The notes under the pieces were generated by a model. The model saw only the letters and a program-made list of their open reading frames with translations. It ran no database searches and was not told the DNA's origin. From a bacterium (lineage in GTDB: Bacteria; Verrucomicrobiota; Verrucomicrobiia; Limisphaerales; JAJXZI01): a stretch of 35,398 nt of DNA. Shown here in pieces: positions 8,048 to 16,118 of the stretch (position 1 is the stretch's first letter; each line of letters opens with the position of its first letter). A program made the translations under genes and the position numbers. The stretch lies in contig JAJXZI010000287.1 in assembly GCA_021780115.1 (NCBI GenBank), positions 1-35,398 of the forward strand, read 5' to 3'.

Positions 8048-8820
8048 ATGTTCCTGCGTTTCAACCCCCGCAAAAAGGACGGCAAGACGCATCGCTACTG
8101 GAGCGTCGTCGAGAACCGCCGTCTGCGCGCCGGCCACCCCACGCAACGCACCGTCCTCTACCTGGGCGAAATCCATGACCCGCAGCAAGCCGCCTGGCGC
8201 AAAAGCCTCGACGCGCTCAATGAAACCACCCAGCTCACCGAACAAATCCGCCTCTTTCCCGATGATCGGGAGATCCCGCCCGAGATCCTCAACGGCTTCC
8301 AGGTCAAACTCTCCGAACTGACGCTGCAACGTCCGCGCGTCTTCGGCGATTGCTGGCGGGCGGGTCGTCTCTGGGACGAACGGCCCTGGGCCCGTTCTGG
8401 CGCCCGCGCCTGCCGGACGGCAAAGCCGCAGTGCCCTGGTCCAAAGTGCTCGGAACTGCTGGCCGCGCGCCAACGGGTCGCTCCGGGCAGTAAGTGGCCT
8501 TTGCCCCGCCGCGGGTTTCTGGCCCGCGCGATGGACCCGTTGCTCGATGAAGACTTCGCCGTGGCCGCCAAGAACCGCCTCGATGAATGTCGGGGTCGCA
8601 TTGCCCCCCGCCGCACCGAGCTCTTCCCCCCTTTGCCGGCGCGCGGGAAGGATCTCTTCGGCGCCATGTACGACCGGTTGCTCGACGACCGGACCCGCAC
8701 GTATTTCGAGGGCGACGGGGAGCAAGCCCCCAAAGCCCAACACGGCTGCAGTCGCGACCGACGCTCTGACTGCCGGCAAGCGGTCATCGCTGGGGGCTTG
8801 AGTCCCGAAGGCTTCACGCT
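8048..8820 (+). pseudogene. IS1634-family transposase, N-terminal piece with compensated frameshifts
   Basis: The frame from the ATG at 8048 starts MFLRFNPRKKDGKTHRYWS, then VVENRR and TVLYLGEI, the standard opening of IS1634-family DDE transposases. Around 8375-8385 the family sequence jumps to the neighbouring frame, where it reads ALGPFWRPRLPDGKAAVPWS. It returns to the first frame near 8450 with LLAARQRVAPGSKW. Two opposite indels thus keep a long open frame while scrambling about 25 residues. The piece continues through LLDEDFAVAAKNRL, YFEGDGEQAPKAQHG and SRDRRSDCRQ with many substitutions and ends near SPEGFTLA. This is about 258 residues of a protein that is normally near 550. The central DDE region is gone, so it is inactive. 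Confidence 0.7.
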
Positions 8821-9016
8821 CGCCGACGGGGAAAAGACGGTGCGACTGAGATTCTTCCTGTGCCGACTGGAATCCGGCGAACCGCAACCGCTCGGCTGCG
8901 CCGCGATCAAATGGATCAACTGCGCGGAACTCGATGCGCATGATTTCCCCGCCGCAGATGCCCGGCTGATTGAAAAGTTGAAGGGCGCACTCGAGCTTTG
9001 GCAATCGTCCGCCTGA
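8821..9016 (+). pseudogene. C-terminal fragment of a MutT/MutY-type Nudix domain fused to the transposase remnant
   Basis: Directly in frame after the transposase piece the sequence changes to KTVRLRFFLCRL, GEPQPLGCAAIKW and HDFPAADARLIEKL. This is the C-terminal third of a MutT-like Nudix domain, also found at the end of MutY adenine glycosylases. The typical EPQPLG and FPAAD-x-x-(L/I)-x-x-L features are clear. The catalytic Nudix box (GX5EX7REUXEEXGU) is not present, so no pyrophosphatase activity is possible. The fragment has kept its natural stop codon. It marks either a deletion fusing an IS to a neighbouring gene or captured DNA. Confidence 0.55.
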
Positions 9017-9395
9017 CTTGCCCGTTTCGCTTTGCGCTTTGCGGTCACCGCAACTCGACGAGAATCCTCATCGGCGCGCGACCAACGTGCCGCGATGGAA
9101 CTGCGGAGCCTCGCGGTTCGTTTTTCCCATGCCGCACTCCGATCTCCCGGTCCTGTCGGCGTGGCAAAATCGCGATTTGAATGGGGACCGCAGGCAAATC
9201 GAATGGCATTGTGTCAAGAACAGACAGCGGAACAAGCGAATCGGACCGCGCCACCGGCGAAATGAACCGCGGTGCGAACGAAACGGACTTCGGCTGGTCA
9301 AATTTGAACAGCGCACATAGCACACCGAACCGCGAAGTGGGTCGTCCGGCATGGCAAGCCCCTTCTGTTATGTCAATACGTTTAGGAGACACTAC
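9017..9395. other. Region inside the IS relic with no recognised gene
   Basis: This is mixed sequence between the Nudix fragment and the palindromic element. Open frames here are short, overlap on both strands and have no family resemblance. Nothing structural stands out. Confidence 0.4.
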
Positions 9396-9706
9396 ACTAG
9401 CTGGGGCGCATCTCAGTTTCTTGCAGGCAACCAGGGCGCGAACCGGACGCGCGGCGCCTGGTCCAGCCTGAAAGGCTGGCGTGAACCAGCCCAGGGCCAG
9501 CGAGCGGAGCGAGCGCCGCCCTGGGTCAGCGGCCACCCGCAAACGCGCTCTGTCAGAGCGCGAGTGCGCACCACCGCTCCTGCAGAGCGGTCCCCCTTGG
9601 AGGAATTCCACCCAGGGCGGCGCTGCGCTGGCCCTGGGCTGGTTCACGGCCGGCCTTTCAGGCCGGCCAGACCGCCTGCAAGAAAGTGAGATGCGCCCCA
9701 CTAGCT
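9396..9706. repeat. 311-bp multi-hairpin palindromic element with 33-bp inverted ends
   Basis: The outer arms at 9396-9428 and 9674-9706 are inverted copies with only a few mismatches (shared core GGGGCGCATCTCA). Between them lies a row of perfect or near-perfect hairpins: CCAGCC/GGCTGG at 9463-9479; CCCAGGGC with GCCCTGGG at about 9490-9525; CGCGCTC/GAGCGCG at 9544-9562; ACCGCTC/GAGCGGT at 9573-9591; CCCAGGGC/GCCCTGGG at 9611-9638; GGCCGGCC/GGCCGGCC at 9648-9668. Several have 5-nt loops such as TGAAA, TGTCA, CTGCA and TTTCA. The two CCCAGGGC hairpins lie in the two halves and mirror each other. The layout suggests a non-autonomous REP/BIME- or MITE-like element, or a structured RNA. No coding frame is credible in it. 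Confidence 0.65.
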
Positions 9707-9823
9707 GGAATCACTTGGCCCGACTTCACTCTCGCAACGTGGCTTTCATCCCACACTCAAGCCCCAAAGGGAGCTTGAAGAATTTGCGGCTCTCGCCTTT
9801 ACTGCATAAACAGGCGCACAACC

Positions 9824-10522
9824 ATGCACCCGCTCGAATTCACTTGTCCGGCTTGCGGCCAACCGATGAGCGCGCCAGCAAAAGTCCGCGGCCAGGTGGT
9901 ACGCTGTCCTTCTTGCGAGCATGGCTTTGCAGTTGCAAAAGTTTCCGCCCTGTCGAAGCTTCGAAACATCATCGGCAGGCGATATTCTCCTCAGCAGTCC
10001 AGCAGTGTTCTCATTCCCAACGCCCTGCCTTCCGTATCCGCCAGACCATTGGTTTCCATTGCTCCGCAACAGAATGTCACGGTGATCGTCCGGGAGCGCC
10101 GGTCGTGTCTTTCCGGTTGCGGGTCGGGATGCGCTCTGGTTCTTGTGGCTATGATGTTGTTCGCCCTGCTGTCCGCTTCTTGGCATGGTCGAGACTCGGG
10201 CCCGTCGAGCGTCCCGGCAGAAGCCAAGCCGCAAGCGCCAGAGCTCCCTGTGCCGCCCGCCTTAGCCCCAAACTCGCTGGGGCCCGGCGACAAGGCGGAG
10301 CGAGAAACGGCCGCGGCCACGCGGCTGCTGGCGTATCACCAGGAGCTTGCCGCCAAGGGCGATACATACGGACTCTATCAGATGGGGCGGCGCTATCTTC
10401 ATGGCGATGGCGTCGAAACCAACGTGAGCAAGGCGTTGGATCTGTTGGGCAAGGCGGCGCAGCAAGGCAGTGCTGCGGCCAAAGCCGAATTGGAGGAGTT
10501 TGCCAACTCACCACGAAAATGA
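9824..10522 (+). CDS. Zinc-ribbon, single-span membrane protein with Sel1-type repeats
   Basis: This is a 232-residue protein. Residues 6-35 form a zinc ribbon: C8-P-A-C11, then C28-P-S-C31, with a VRGQVVRCPSC segment like the MJ0042-type ribbons common in Planctomycetes and Verrucomicrobiota. A linker is followed by a transmembrane helix at about 102-120 (ALVLVAMMLFALL). After an alanine/proline-rich part, residues about 165-228 contain Sel1-like repeats (YGLYQMGRRYLHGDG and ALDLLGKAAQQGS), which usually mediate protein-protein contacts. The ribbon would be cytosolic and the Sel1 part periplasmic, or the reverse. The gene lies inside the IS relic and may be cargo. Its partners are unknown. 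Confidence 0.65.
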   Translation: MHPLEFTCPACGQPMSAPAKVRGQVVRCPSCEHGFAVAKVSALSKLRNIIGRRYSPQQSSSVLIPNALPSVSARPLVSIAPQQNVTVIVRERRSCLSGCGSGCALVLVAMMLFALLSASWHGRDSGPSSVPAEAKPQAPELPVPPALAPNSLGPGDKAERETAAATRLLAYHQELAAKGDTYGLYQMGRRYLHGDGVETNVSKALDLLGKAAQQGSAAAKAELEEFANSPRK

Positions 10523-10836
10523 CCGCAGGCAACCTGGACGGCTTCCTGCTTAACCCGAACTACCGGGGCCGCCAAGTTCGTCGGCTGAGAGAAAGACCCC
10601 GCCCTGTTTGACCGGAAGCTGGAACAGGTGATCCGCGCTTTGCGGATAAAGGAAGGCGGGCGGGTCAACTCCAGATCCTTGAGTGGCGCCGTTTCAAGCG
10701 GTTGGAGGCGGAGCGGTACTTGGAGTACTTGGAGCGCTGGCGGGAACAGCGCGAACACCGGTTCACTCCGCCACGCGCTTCAGAGAAGTCTCCGGGGAAA
10801 GAGAGTTGAGGCGAACACGATGCTGGCACTCAAGAC
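10523..10836 (+). other. Region between the Sel1 gene and the 3' transposase piece; short unassigned frames only
   Basis: Two short frames can be seen. One is a 30-codon frame starting ATGA at 10519 that overlaps the Sel1 gene stop by 4 bp. The other is an ATG-less open frame from 10612 to 10809 whose end is strongly charged and helical (FKRLEAERYLEYLERWREQ). The second looks like the tail of a real protein, perhaps a decayed gene, but I cannot name it. No promoter or terminator was recognised. Confidence 0.3.
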
Positions 10837-11153
10837 GTGACGGGCGCACCGCGTGAGAGTCGCTTTTCGTGGCTGAGTGTGACGTTGCGCAAACGGCTGG
10901 AAGCCCCCGCGCCGGGACTGACGCCGCGGGCCGTGCTGGAGACGCTCTCCGGCATCCTGATGCTCGACATGCATCTGCCGCTGGGGCCGACGGACGGAAA
11001 CTGGTGCTGCCGCGCTCCACGCAACCCGAGCCGGAACAGCGGCTGGTGCTGGAAAAGTTGGGCTGGGAGTTGCCGGCGCAACCGCCGCCGCACGTTCGCT
11101 CGCCCCAGGCCCTCGCGACTGCCAAGGCCCCAGAGACGAAGTCAAAATTGTAG
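10837..11153 (+). pseudogene. IS1634-family transposase, C-terminal piece with a frameshift
   Basis: One frame reads SVTLRKRLEAPAPGLTPRAV and then SGILMLDMHLPL up to about 10995. After a single-base shift the family sequence continues in the next frame as GRKLVLPRSTQPEPEQRLVL, then KLGWELPAQPPP, and stops at 11153. This matches the end of IS1634-family transposases, where V-T-L then R-L-x-A-x-A-P-G-L-T-P and L-P-x-Q-P-P-P recur. It is the distal partner of the piece at 8048-8820 and ends 58 bp before the right terminal repeat, as expected in an IS. Confidence 0.65.
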
Positions 11154-11211
11154 TGGAGACCTTTTGAACGGTTGGCCTGCAAACCAACGCCTTACGCCTC
11201 CCTACCCCCCT

Positions 11212-11228
11212 CATCCATGAAATTTGGG
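11212..11228 (-). repeat. Right terminal inverted repeat of the IS relic
   Basis: CATCCATGAAATTTGGG is the exact reverse complement of the left end at 7891-7907 and is followed by CTAA, which also precedes the left end. Confidence 0.75.
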
Positions 11229-11380
11229 CTAACTTCCTTCGCGCCGACCGGCGCGACAGACGCGGCTCCGCTGTCGGCTGCCGCTGTCCGTTTGTGGCTT
11301 GTCCCGCACTCCGGCCATCGGCTAGGTTCGGCGCGGCGCGGGAAAGGGCCGCGGGACCGAAGTTGACGATCGTGGACCAC

Positions 11381-12184
11381 ATGGGCAACCGAGTTGCCAT
11401 CGCCATCGCCGCCCATCCGGACGACATCGAGTTCCTGATGGCGGGGACGCTGCTCCTGCTGCGGCAGGCCGGCTTCGAGACGCATTATCTGAACCTGGCC
11501 AGCGGCCACTGCGGCAGCACGCGCCACGACGGCAAGACCACACGCGCTTTGCGCGCCAAGGAAGCCCACGCCGCCGCCGGAATCCTCGGCGCACAGTTCC
11601 ATCCCAGCTTCCGGGACGATCTGGAAATCTTCTATGATTTGAACGCTCTCCGCCGCCTGGCCGCGCTCCTCCGCGAGGTCAAGCCGGGAATCGTGTTGAC
11701 CCACTCGCCGCAGGATTACATGGAGGACCACACCAACACCTGCCGGTTGGCAGTGACCGCCGCGTTCGCCCGCGGCATGCCGAATTTCAAGACCGTCCCG
11801 CCGCGGGCCGCCGTCCCTGGCGACGTGACGGTCTATCACGCCCTGCCGCACGGCTTGCGCGACGGTCTGCGCCGCCGCATCATTCCCGGCGCGTTTGTGA
11901 ACACCACCCCGGTGCATCCGACCAAGCTCGCCGCGCTCGCGGCGCACCAGAGCCAGCAGGACTGGCTCGAAACCAGCCAGGGAATGAATTCCTATCTCCG
12001 CGCTATGGAAGCGATGTCCCGCGCCGTCGGGCGGATGTCCCGGAAGTTCCCGCACGCCGAGGGTTGGCGCCGGCATCTCCACCTCGGCTTCAGCGCGGCA
12101 GACGTTGATCCGCTGGCGGAGGCGCTCGGCGCGAACTACTTGACGAATCCGGCTTACGAGCGCGCGTTGAGCCGTCACTTATGA
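11381..12184 (+). CDS. PIG-L/LmbE-family N-deacetylase
   Basis: This 267-residue cytosolic protein belongs to the zinc-dependent PIG-L family, which removes N-acetyl groups from GlcNAc-containing molecules. The signature AHPDD is at residues 11-15, where the histidine and second aspartate help bind zinc and the other aspartate is the base. A typical [15 protein letters not shown] follows, and later [14 protein letters not shown] holds the further metal histidine region. The frame is open upstream to 11294, but that part does not look like protein; ATG 11381 puts the first strand ([12 protein letters not shown]) at the usual distance from the start. The next gene, 37 bp on, is a NagB-like protein, so the pair probably acts on an amino sugar: deacetylation, then deamination/isomerisation. 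Confidence 0.8.
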   Translation: MGNRVAIAIAAHPDDIEFLMAGTLLLLRQAGFETHYLNLASGHCGSTRHDGKTTRALRAKEAHAAAGILGAQFHPSFRDDLEIFYDLNALRRLAALLREVKPGIVLTHSPQDYMEDHTNTCRLAVTAAFARGMPNFKTVPPRAAVPGDVTVYHALPHGLRDGLRRRIIPGAFVNTTPVHPTKLAALAAHQSQQDWLETSQGMNSYLRAMEAMSRAVGRMSRKFPHAEGWRRHLHLGFSAADVDPLAEALGANYLTNPAYERALSRHL

Positions 12185-12221
12185 ACCGCGCGAACCCGCA
12201 ACCTGCAACCGCACCCCCAAA

Positions 12222-13154
12222 ATGCCCCGCAAACTCAGCTCCATCGCCCCCGATTGGTGGGATTACACCACGCTCGACGACGAGATCGTCCGCGACGCCG
12301 CCCGGCTGACGCCCGAGCAGATGCTCAAGCTCTCCCGCCCCGGCTTCCGCGTCGTGTTTTACGACACGCTGGAGGAGTTCTACCTGGCCGAGGCGCTCGA
12401 ATACGTCACCGCCTGGCGGCAAGCCACGCCCGACAACCCGGTCGGCCTGTGCGGGCCGATTGGGCCGACCGAGCAGTTGCCGCTCGTCGCCCGGCTCGTC
12501 AACGACCTTGGCCTGCCGCTCCACGCCGCGCATTTCTGGGGCATGGATGAATGGGCGCTGGACGGCCAGGAAGTCCCGCCGACGCACCCGCTCTCGTTCG
12601 AGAAGGCGGATCGCGAGCTGTGCTTCCACCGCATTCGCAAGGAACTCCGGATGCCGGAGACCAACCTGCATTTCCCCAAGGCGGACACGACGGCTTACCG
12701 TCGGACATGGGACGCTGGCGTGCGGTGCGCCGTGATGCAGGGCGGCCAGGGCGACGTGAAACACTGGGCCTTCAACGACCCGCCCCAGCGCAAGGGCCGA
12801 TCCAAGGACGCGCCGCCGGCGCCGGCGGAATTTCGCAAGCTCACAACGCGGATCGTGGACCTGCACCCGTTGACGATTGCGCAAAACGCCCGCACCTCCG
12901 GCGGCGGCAATATCGCGCTGGTTCCCACGCAGGCGATCTCCGTCGGGCCGCACGAAACCTGGAAGGCGGAGAAGGTTTCCATCTGGCACGCCGGCCGGCA
13001 CGACAACCCGTTCGGCCAGCGGCTGACGACGCTGATGATCGCCCAGAAAATTCCGGACGCCGCGGTGCCGATGTCGCTCCTGGCCGACCATCCGAACGTG
13101 CAATTCAATTTCTATCGTCCCGGGATCGGCACCTGCGACGTGGAAATGCACTGA
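12222..13154 (+). CDS. Glucosamine-6-phosphate deaminase/isomerase-like protein (NagB superfamily)
   Basis: This 310-residue protein has the NagB/6-phosphogluconolactonase fold. The WGMDEW motif at 106-111 corresponds to the NMDEY motif of NagB, whose aspartate is the catalytic base. [17 protein letters not shown] at about 171-187 corresponds to the GxGxDGHxAFNEP loop with the catalytic histidine (H181). The N-terminal extension of about 40 residues and several insertions set it apart from classical NagB, so the true substrate may be a related amino sugar. It follows the PIG-L deacetylase by 37 bp and is probably cotranscribed. Together they would convert an N-acetyl sugar to a ketose plus ammonia. 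It ends 7 bp from the convergent enolase-type gene. Confidence 0.75.
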   Translation: MPRKLSSIAPDWWDYTTLDDEIVRDAARLTPEQMLKLSRPGFRVVFYDTLEEFYLAEALEYVTAWRQATPDNPVGLCGPIGPTEQLPLVARLVNDLGLPLHAAHFWGMDEWALDGQEVPPTHPLSFEKADRELCFHRIRKELRMPETNLHFPKADTTAYRRTWDAGVRCAVMQGGQGDVKHWAFNDPPQRKGRSKDAPPAPAEFRKLTTRIVDLHPLTIAQNARTSGGGNIALVPTQAISVGPHETWKAEKVSIWHAGRHDNPFGQRLTTLMIAQKIPDAAVPMSLLADHPNVQFNFYRPGIGTCDVEMH

Positions 13155-13160
13155 GTTCCG

Positions 13161-13176
13161 GTCACGGTTGCGTGAC
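13161..13176. terminator. Hairpin at the meeting point of two convergent genes
   Basis: GTCACG (13161-13166) pairs with CGTGAC (13171-13176) around GTTG. It sits just after the NagB-like stop and covers the last codons of the minus-strand gene. It could end transcription from both sides, but no U-tract is present. Confidence 0.3.
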
Positions 13177-14571
13177 GGAGACCGCGGGGGACGGCAGTTC
13201 GCGGCGCATTTCGGCGAGGCGGTAGCCGAAGCCCGCTCCGCGGAGCGTCGATAGGTCCACCATTCCGTGGCGCCGCTGGTAGGCGCCCGGATGCACGGCG
13301 GCCTCGGCGCGCGAGGCCTCGGGATAGAACTGCATGGCGTTCGTCTCGACGCCCATGATTGTGCCGACGCGCGCGGCGAGCAGCAGATGCGGGAGCTGGG
13401 CCAGCATCGGATTGGTCAGGTCTTGCACCATGAGCGGCAGGCCGTGGGCCTTGGCCCAGCAGGCGCTGAGCAACGCGCCGGTTTGGGTCTTGCAGGTCTT
13501 GAGCGCCACGCCGGACCAGCCCAATTCGCGGCCCAGCGCCACGCACCGCCAGTCGTGCGCGCTTTCGTCGAGGAAAAGCGGTTTGCGCGCCGAGACGGTA
13601 TGCACGTCGAGGCGGTGGCGTTCGAGGTCGTACGGAAACGGCTGCTCAACGTAGAGCACCCGGTCATAAAGCCGGGGCTGCTCGGCCCGCAGCCGATCGA
13701 GCAGCGAGTTCACGTAGTCCGGGTCCGTCACCGTGCAGTTGAAGTCCGCCGTCAGCCACTCGACGCCGTGGGCGAGCGCGATCCGGCCGACGCGCAGCAG
13801 GCGCTGCCAGTCCCATTCCCAATCGGTGCCGCGCAGCTTGACTTTCAGGCAGGTCAAGCCGTCGCGCCGGATCCAATCCGCGAGCAGGACCGGATGGCCG
13901 TCGTGTGGCTCGTCGCCGCGCAGCTCGGCGGCGTCAAGCGGGTCCAGCCCGCCGACCAGGTGCCAGGCGCGCAATTGGGTGGGCGGCCGGGCGACGAGGA
14001 AATCGGCCGGATACTTGCCGGCAAAGGAAACAGCCGCACCACGGGCCGGCGCGAGGAAGCCGGCGAGATCACGATTGAAGAATTCCGCCGTGTAGGTTTC
14101 GTAGGTGGGGCGCTGCTGGATTTGTCCGTAGGCGTCGTGCAGCGCGAGGTCGAACGGCGAACAGCAGACCAGCGCCGCCAGCCACGGCATGGCCTCCGCC
14201 TCCGGGCGGGCTTGGTTGACCGATTGAAGCAAGTCCGGCAGCGCGTGCTGCTGGAAATCGTGCCCGATTTCCAGCGGATGGCCTTCTCCGGGAAAGCGCG
14301 CCCAGGCGTCCGCCAGCCGCGCGCAGAATGCCTGAAGCCGCTCGTGCCGGTGCACGTAGGGCCAGGCGCTCGGCCAGACCCACTGCACGCTCAGCGGCGT
14401 CTCGCCCCAGCCTTCGGCTACCCGGCCCCGGCGGTCGGTGACGCGCAGGCAGACGCGGGCGCAGGTGACGTGGGTGAGCGTCTCCGGCCCGAACTTGAGC
14501 GGCACGCGCGTTCGCACCGGCAGGAAGTAGAGCGTCGCGCCGAGGACTCGGATGTCGGTGGCCTTGGGCAT
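13162..14571 (-). CDS. Mandelate racemase/muconate lactonizing enzyme family protein (enolase superfamily)
   Basis: This is a 469-residue cytosolic protein. The enolase-superfamily active site can be read in order: the KxK motif LKVKL (K243, K245), ADFNC (D276, N278) on the third strand, YVEQPFP (E309), LFLDES (D335, E336) and LKTCKTQ (K358). These residues bind Mg2+ and abstract the proton alpha to a carboxylate. Members dehydrate sugar acids or racemise or cycloisomerise acids. It is longer than the usual 370 residues, with insertions at about 90-130 and 165-230. The MFS transporter gene lies 174 bp upstream on the same strand and may import the acid. The substrate is unknown. Confidence 0.75.
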   Translation of the reverse strand: MPKATDIRVLGATLYFLPVRTRVPLKFGPETLTHVTCARVCLRVTDRRGRVAEGWGETPLSVQWVWPSAWPYVHRHERLQAFCARLADAWARFPGEGHPLEIGHDFQQHALPDLLQSVNQARPEAEAMPWLAALVCCSPFDLALHDAYGQIQQRPTYETYTAEFFNRDLAGFLAPARGAAVSFAGKYPADFLVARPPTQLRAWHLVGGLDPLDAAELRGDEPHDGHPVLLADWIRRDGLTCLKVKLRGTDWEWDWQRLLRVGRIALAHGVEWLTADFNCTVTDPDYVNSLLDRLRAEQPRLYDRVLYVEQPFPYDLERHRLDVHTVSARKPLFLDESAHDWRCVALGRELGWSGVALKTCKTQTGALLSACWAKAHGLPLMVQDLTNPMLAQLPHLLLAARVGTIMGVETNAMQFYPEASRAEAAVHPGAYQRRHGMVDLSTLRGAGFGYRLAEMRRELPSPAVSVTQP

Positions 14572-14709
14572 GAACTCAGGCGAAAAGGCGATCCGCGGCG
14601 TGCGCGGAACCGCTGGCTGGCGCGGCCCAAATCGCGGGCGGGAGTCCTGGAAACCGCCGGGCCGGACTCGCTGTCAGTCTCCAGGTGCGGCGCAGCGAAT
14701 CACCCGGGG

Positions 14710-14737
14710 CTTCGGGCTTCGGACTTCGGACTTCGGA
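14710..14737 (-). repeat. Heptad repeat, CTTCGGA type (half copy)
   Basis: Four back-to-back 7-bp units, CTTCGGG then CTTCGGA three times, fill 14710-14737 in the 174-bp gap between the MFS and enolase-type genes, just past the MFS stop. Related units occur at 16836-16988 and 31792-31935 as pairs of inverted arms; here only one arm is present. Confidence 0.7.
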
Positions 14738-14745
14738 TTTCATAC

Positions 14746-16056
14746 TCACTCCGGCAGCGGCTGGCCTTTCGTTTCGCGCCCGAGCCAGATGAGCGCCATG
14801 CCGATGAGGTAAACGAGCGTCACCACGGCGCCGGCCTTCGCGTAGCGGCCGCCGTAATGAGCCACCAGGCCGCCCTGGGTCAGCGCGCCGGCGGCGGCGA
14901 GGAGGCGCCCGGCGTTGTAGCTCACGCCCTGGCCGGTGGCGCGAGCGCGGGTTGGAAACAGTTCCGGCAAATAGAGCGGAAGCCAGCCGTAAAACGCCGC
15001 CGTGGTCCCGCCCACCACGAAAGCGCCGAGGAGAAACGCCGCGCCGAATTCGTTGACCGCCCGGAACAGGACCGCGCTGGAAACCAGCGAGGCCGCGCAC
15101 AACAGGCAGTAAGCCGGCCGCCGGCCCAGGAGTGCGCCGACCCACGGGCCGAGAAAGGAGCCGGTCACCGCGCCCAGCGACATCGTGAACATCGTGATGC
15201 CTTTGGCCGCGTTGAGGTCGCGCCCCGCGGCGCCCACCATCTGGTCCGCCCACAGCGGCAGCCATTGCACCGAACCCCAGGTGCCGATCAGCGCCACGGA
15301 CGCCAGCGCGATGGCCAGCAGCGTGGCGCCGCGGAGCGCGGGACCGAAGACCTCGCGCAGCGGATGCGTCGTGCGGTGCTTCACGGATTCCCGCCACCGG
15401 CGCGACTCGGGCACGCGCAGGCTGATGAAAAAAGCCAGCACTGCCGGCGCGGCGCCGGCCAGCATCACCCACCGCCAGGAATGCGGCTTGACCGGAACGA
15501 TCCACGTCAGCAACCCGATAAGCGCGTAGCCGACGTTGGACGCCGCACCGATGACGCCGGCCAGGAGCGGCCGTTTCCGTTCGGGCCAGCATTCCATTAC
15601 GAGCGCGACGCCGAGCGACCATTCGCCGCCCATGCCCAAAGCCGCCACGAAACGGAACAGGCCAAGTTGCCAAACGGCGTTCGCCAGATAGCACGCGCCG
15701 GTGAAGATCGAGTAGGTCAAAATGCTCGCCACCAGGGCGCGGACGCGGCCGAGTTTGTCGCCCAGCCAGCCGAACAGCAGACCGCCCCCGGCCGCGCCGA
15801 CGAGGAACAGCGCCGTGATGATGCCCATCCACGGTCCAACCTGCTGGTCCGCCTGGGTGCCGAGCAATTCCTGCAACGCCGGCCGGGCGACGACTGGGAA
15901 GATGCCCATCTCCAGCCCGTCGAACATCCAGCCCAGAAACGCCGCGGCCAGGACCAGCCATTGCGCCCGGGTGAGGGCACGGCACGCCTCCACGGCGCCA
16001 ACACCGGCCACCGGCGCACCGAACGCCCGGCGGGGCGCTGTTTCATCGGGAAACAC
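14746..16056 (-). CDS. MFS transporter, sugar/organic-acid:H+ symporter type
   Basis: This 436-residue protein with about 12 hydrophobic helices belongs to the major facilitator superfamily. The first helix reads LAAAFLGWMFDGLEMGIFPV, typical of the sialate/lactate/aromatic-acid symporter branches. Motif A is present as GWLGDKLGRVRAL between helices 2 and 3. Helix 5 carries GMGGEW, common in the metabolite:H+ symporters. The frame is open for 330 codons further upstream, where it runs over the lytic transglycosylase gene, so that part is a shadow. The GTG at 16056, preceded by AGAGG with short spacing, is the best start. It probably feeds substrate to the enolase-superfamily enzyme downstream. 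Confidence 0.75.
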   Translation of the reverse strand: MFPDETAPRRAFGAPVAGVGAVEACRALTRAQWLVLAAAFLGWMFDGLEMGIFPVVARPALQELLGTQADQQVGPWMGIITALFLVGAAGGGLLFGWLGDKLGRVRALVASILTYSIFTGACYLANAVWQLGLFRFVAALGMGGEWSLGVALVMECWPERKRPLLAGVIGAASNVGYALIGLLTWIVPVKPHSWRWVMLAGAAPAVLAFFISLRVPESRRWRESVKHRTTHPLREVFGPALRGATLLAIALASVALIGTWGSVQWLPLWADQMVGAAGRDLNAAKGITMFTMSLGAVTGSFLGPWVGALLGRRPAYCLLCAASLVSSAVLFRAVNEFGAAFLLGAFVVGGTTAAFYGWLPLYLPELFPTRARATGQGVSYNAGRLLAAAGALTQGGLVAHYGGRYAKAGAVVTLVYLIGMALIWLGRETKGQPLPE

Positions 16057-16118
16057 CCGACCTCTATACGCGGCGGGGCCGCGGCGGGGCAAGCCGGGAG
16101 GCGGAGCGGGACTCCCGT

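Larger units (their letters stand above)
7891..11228 (+). mobile_element. Relic of an IS1634-type insertion sequence with internal replacement
   Basis: The element is bounded by perfect 17-bp inverted repeats, CCCAAATTTCATGGATG at 7891-7907 and its complement at 11212-11228. These are flanked by a direct CTAA on both sides (7887-7890 and 11229-11232) that looks like the target duplication. Inside, a 5' transposase piece (8048-8820) and a 3' transposase piece (10837-11153) are in the same orientation and in the positions expected for one gene. About 2 kb of foreign material replaces the transposase middle: a Nudix C-terminus, a multi-hairpin element and a zinc-ribbon/Sel1 gene. The element is 3.3 kb, whereas I would expect about 2 kb for an intact one. 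It cannot make an active transposase. It could still be mobilised in trans if a full-length relative is present. Confidence 0.7.

Noticed and set aside
9690..9830. CRISPR-like or tandem array near the palindromic element
   Set aside because: The hairpins differ in sequence and spacing and there are no regular spacers or cas genes, so it is a palindromic element, not a CRISPR array.
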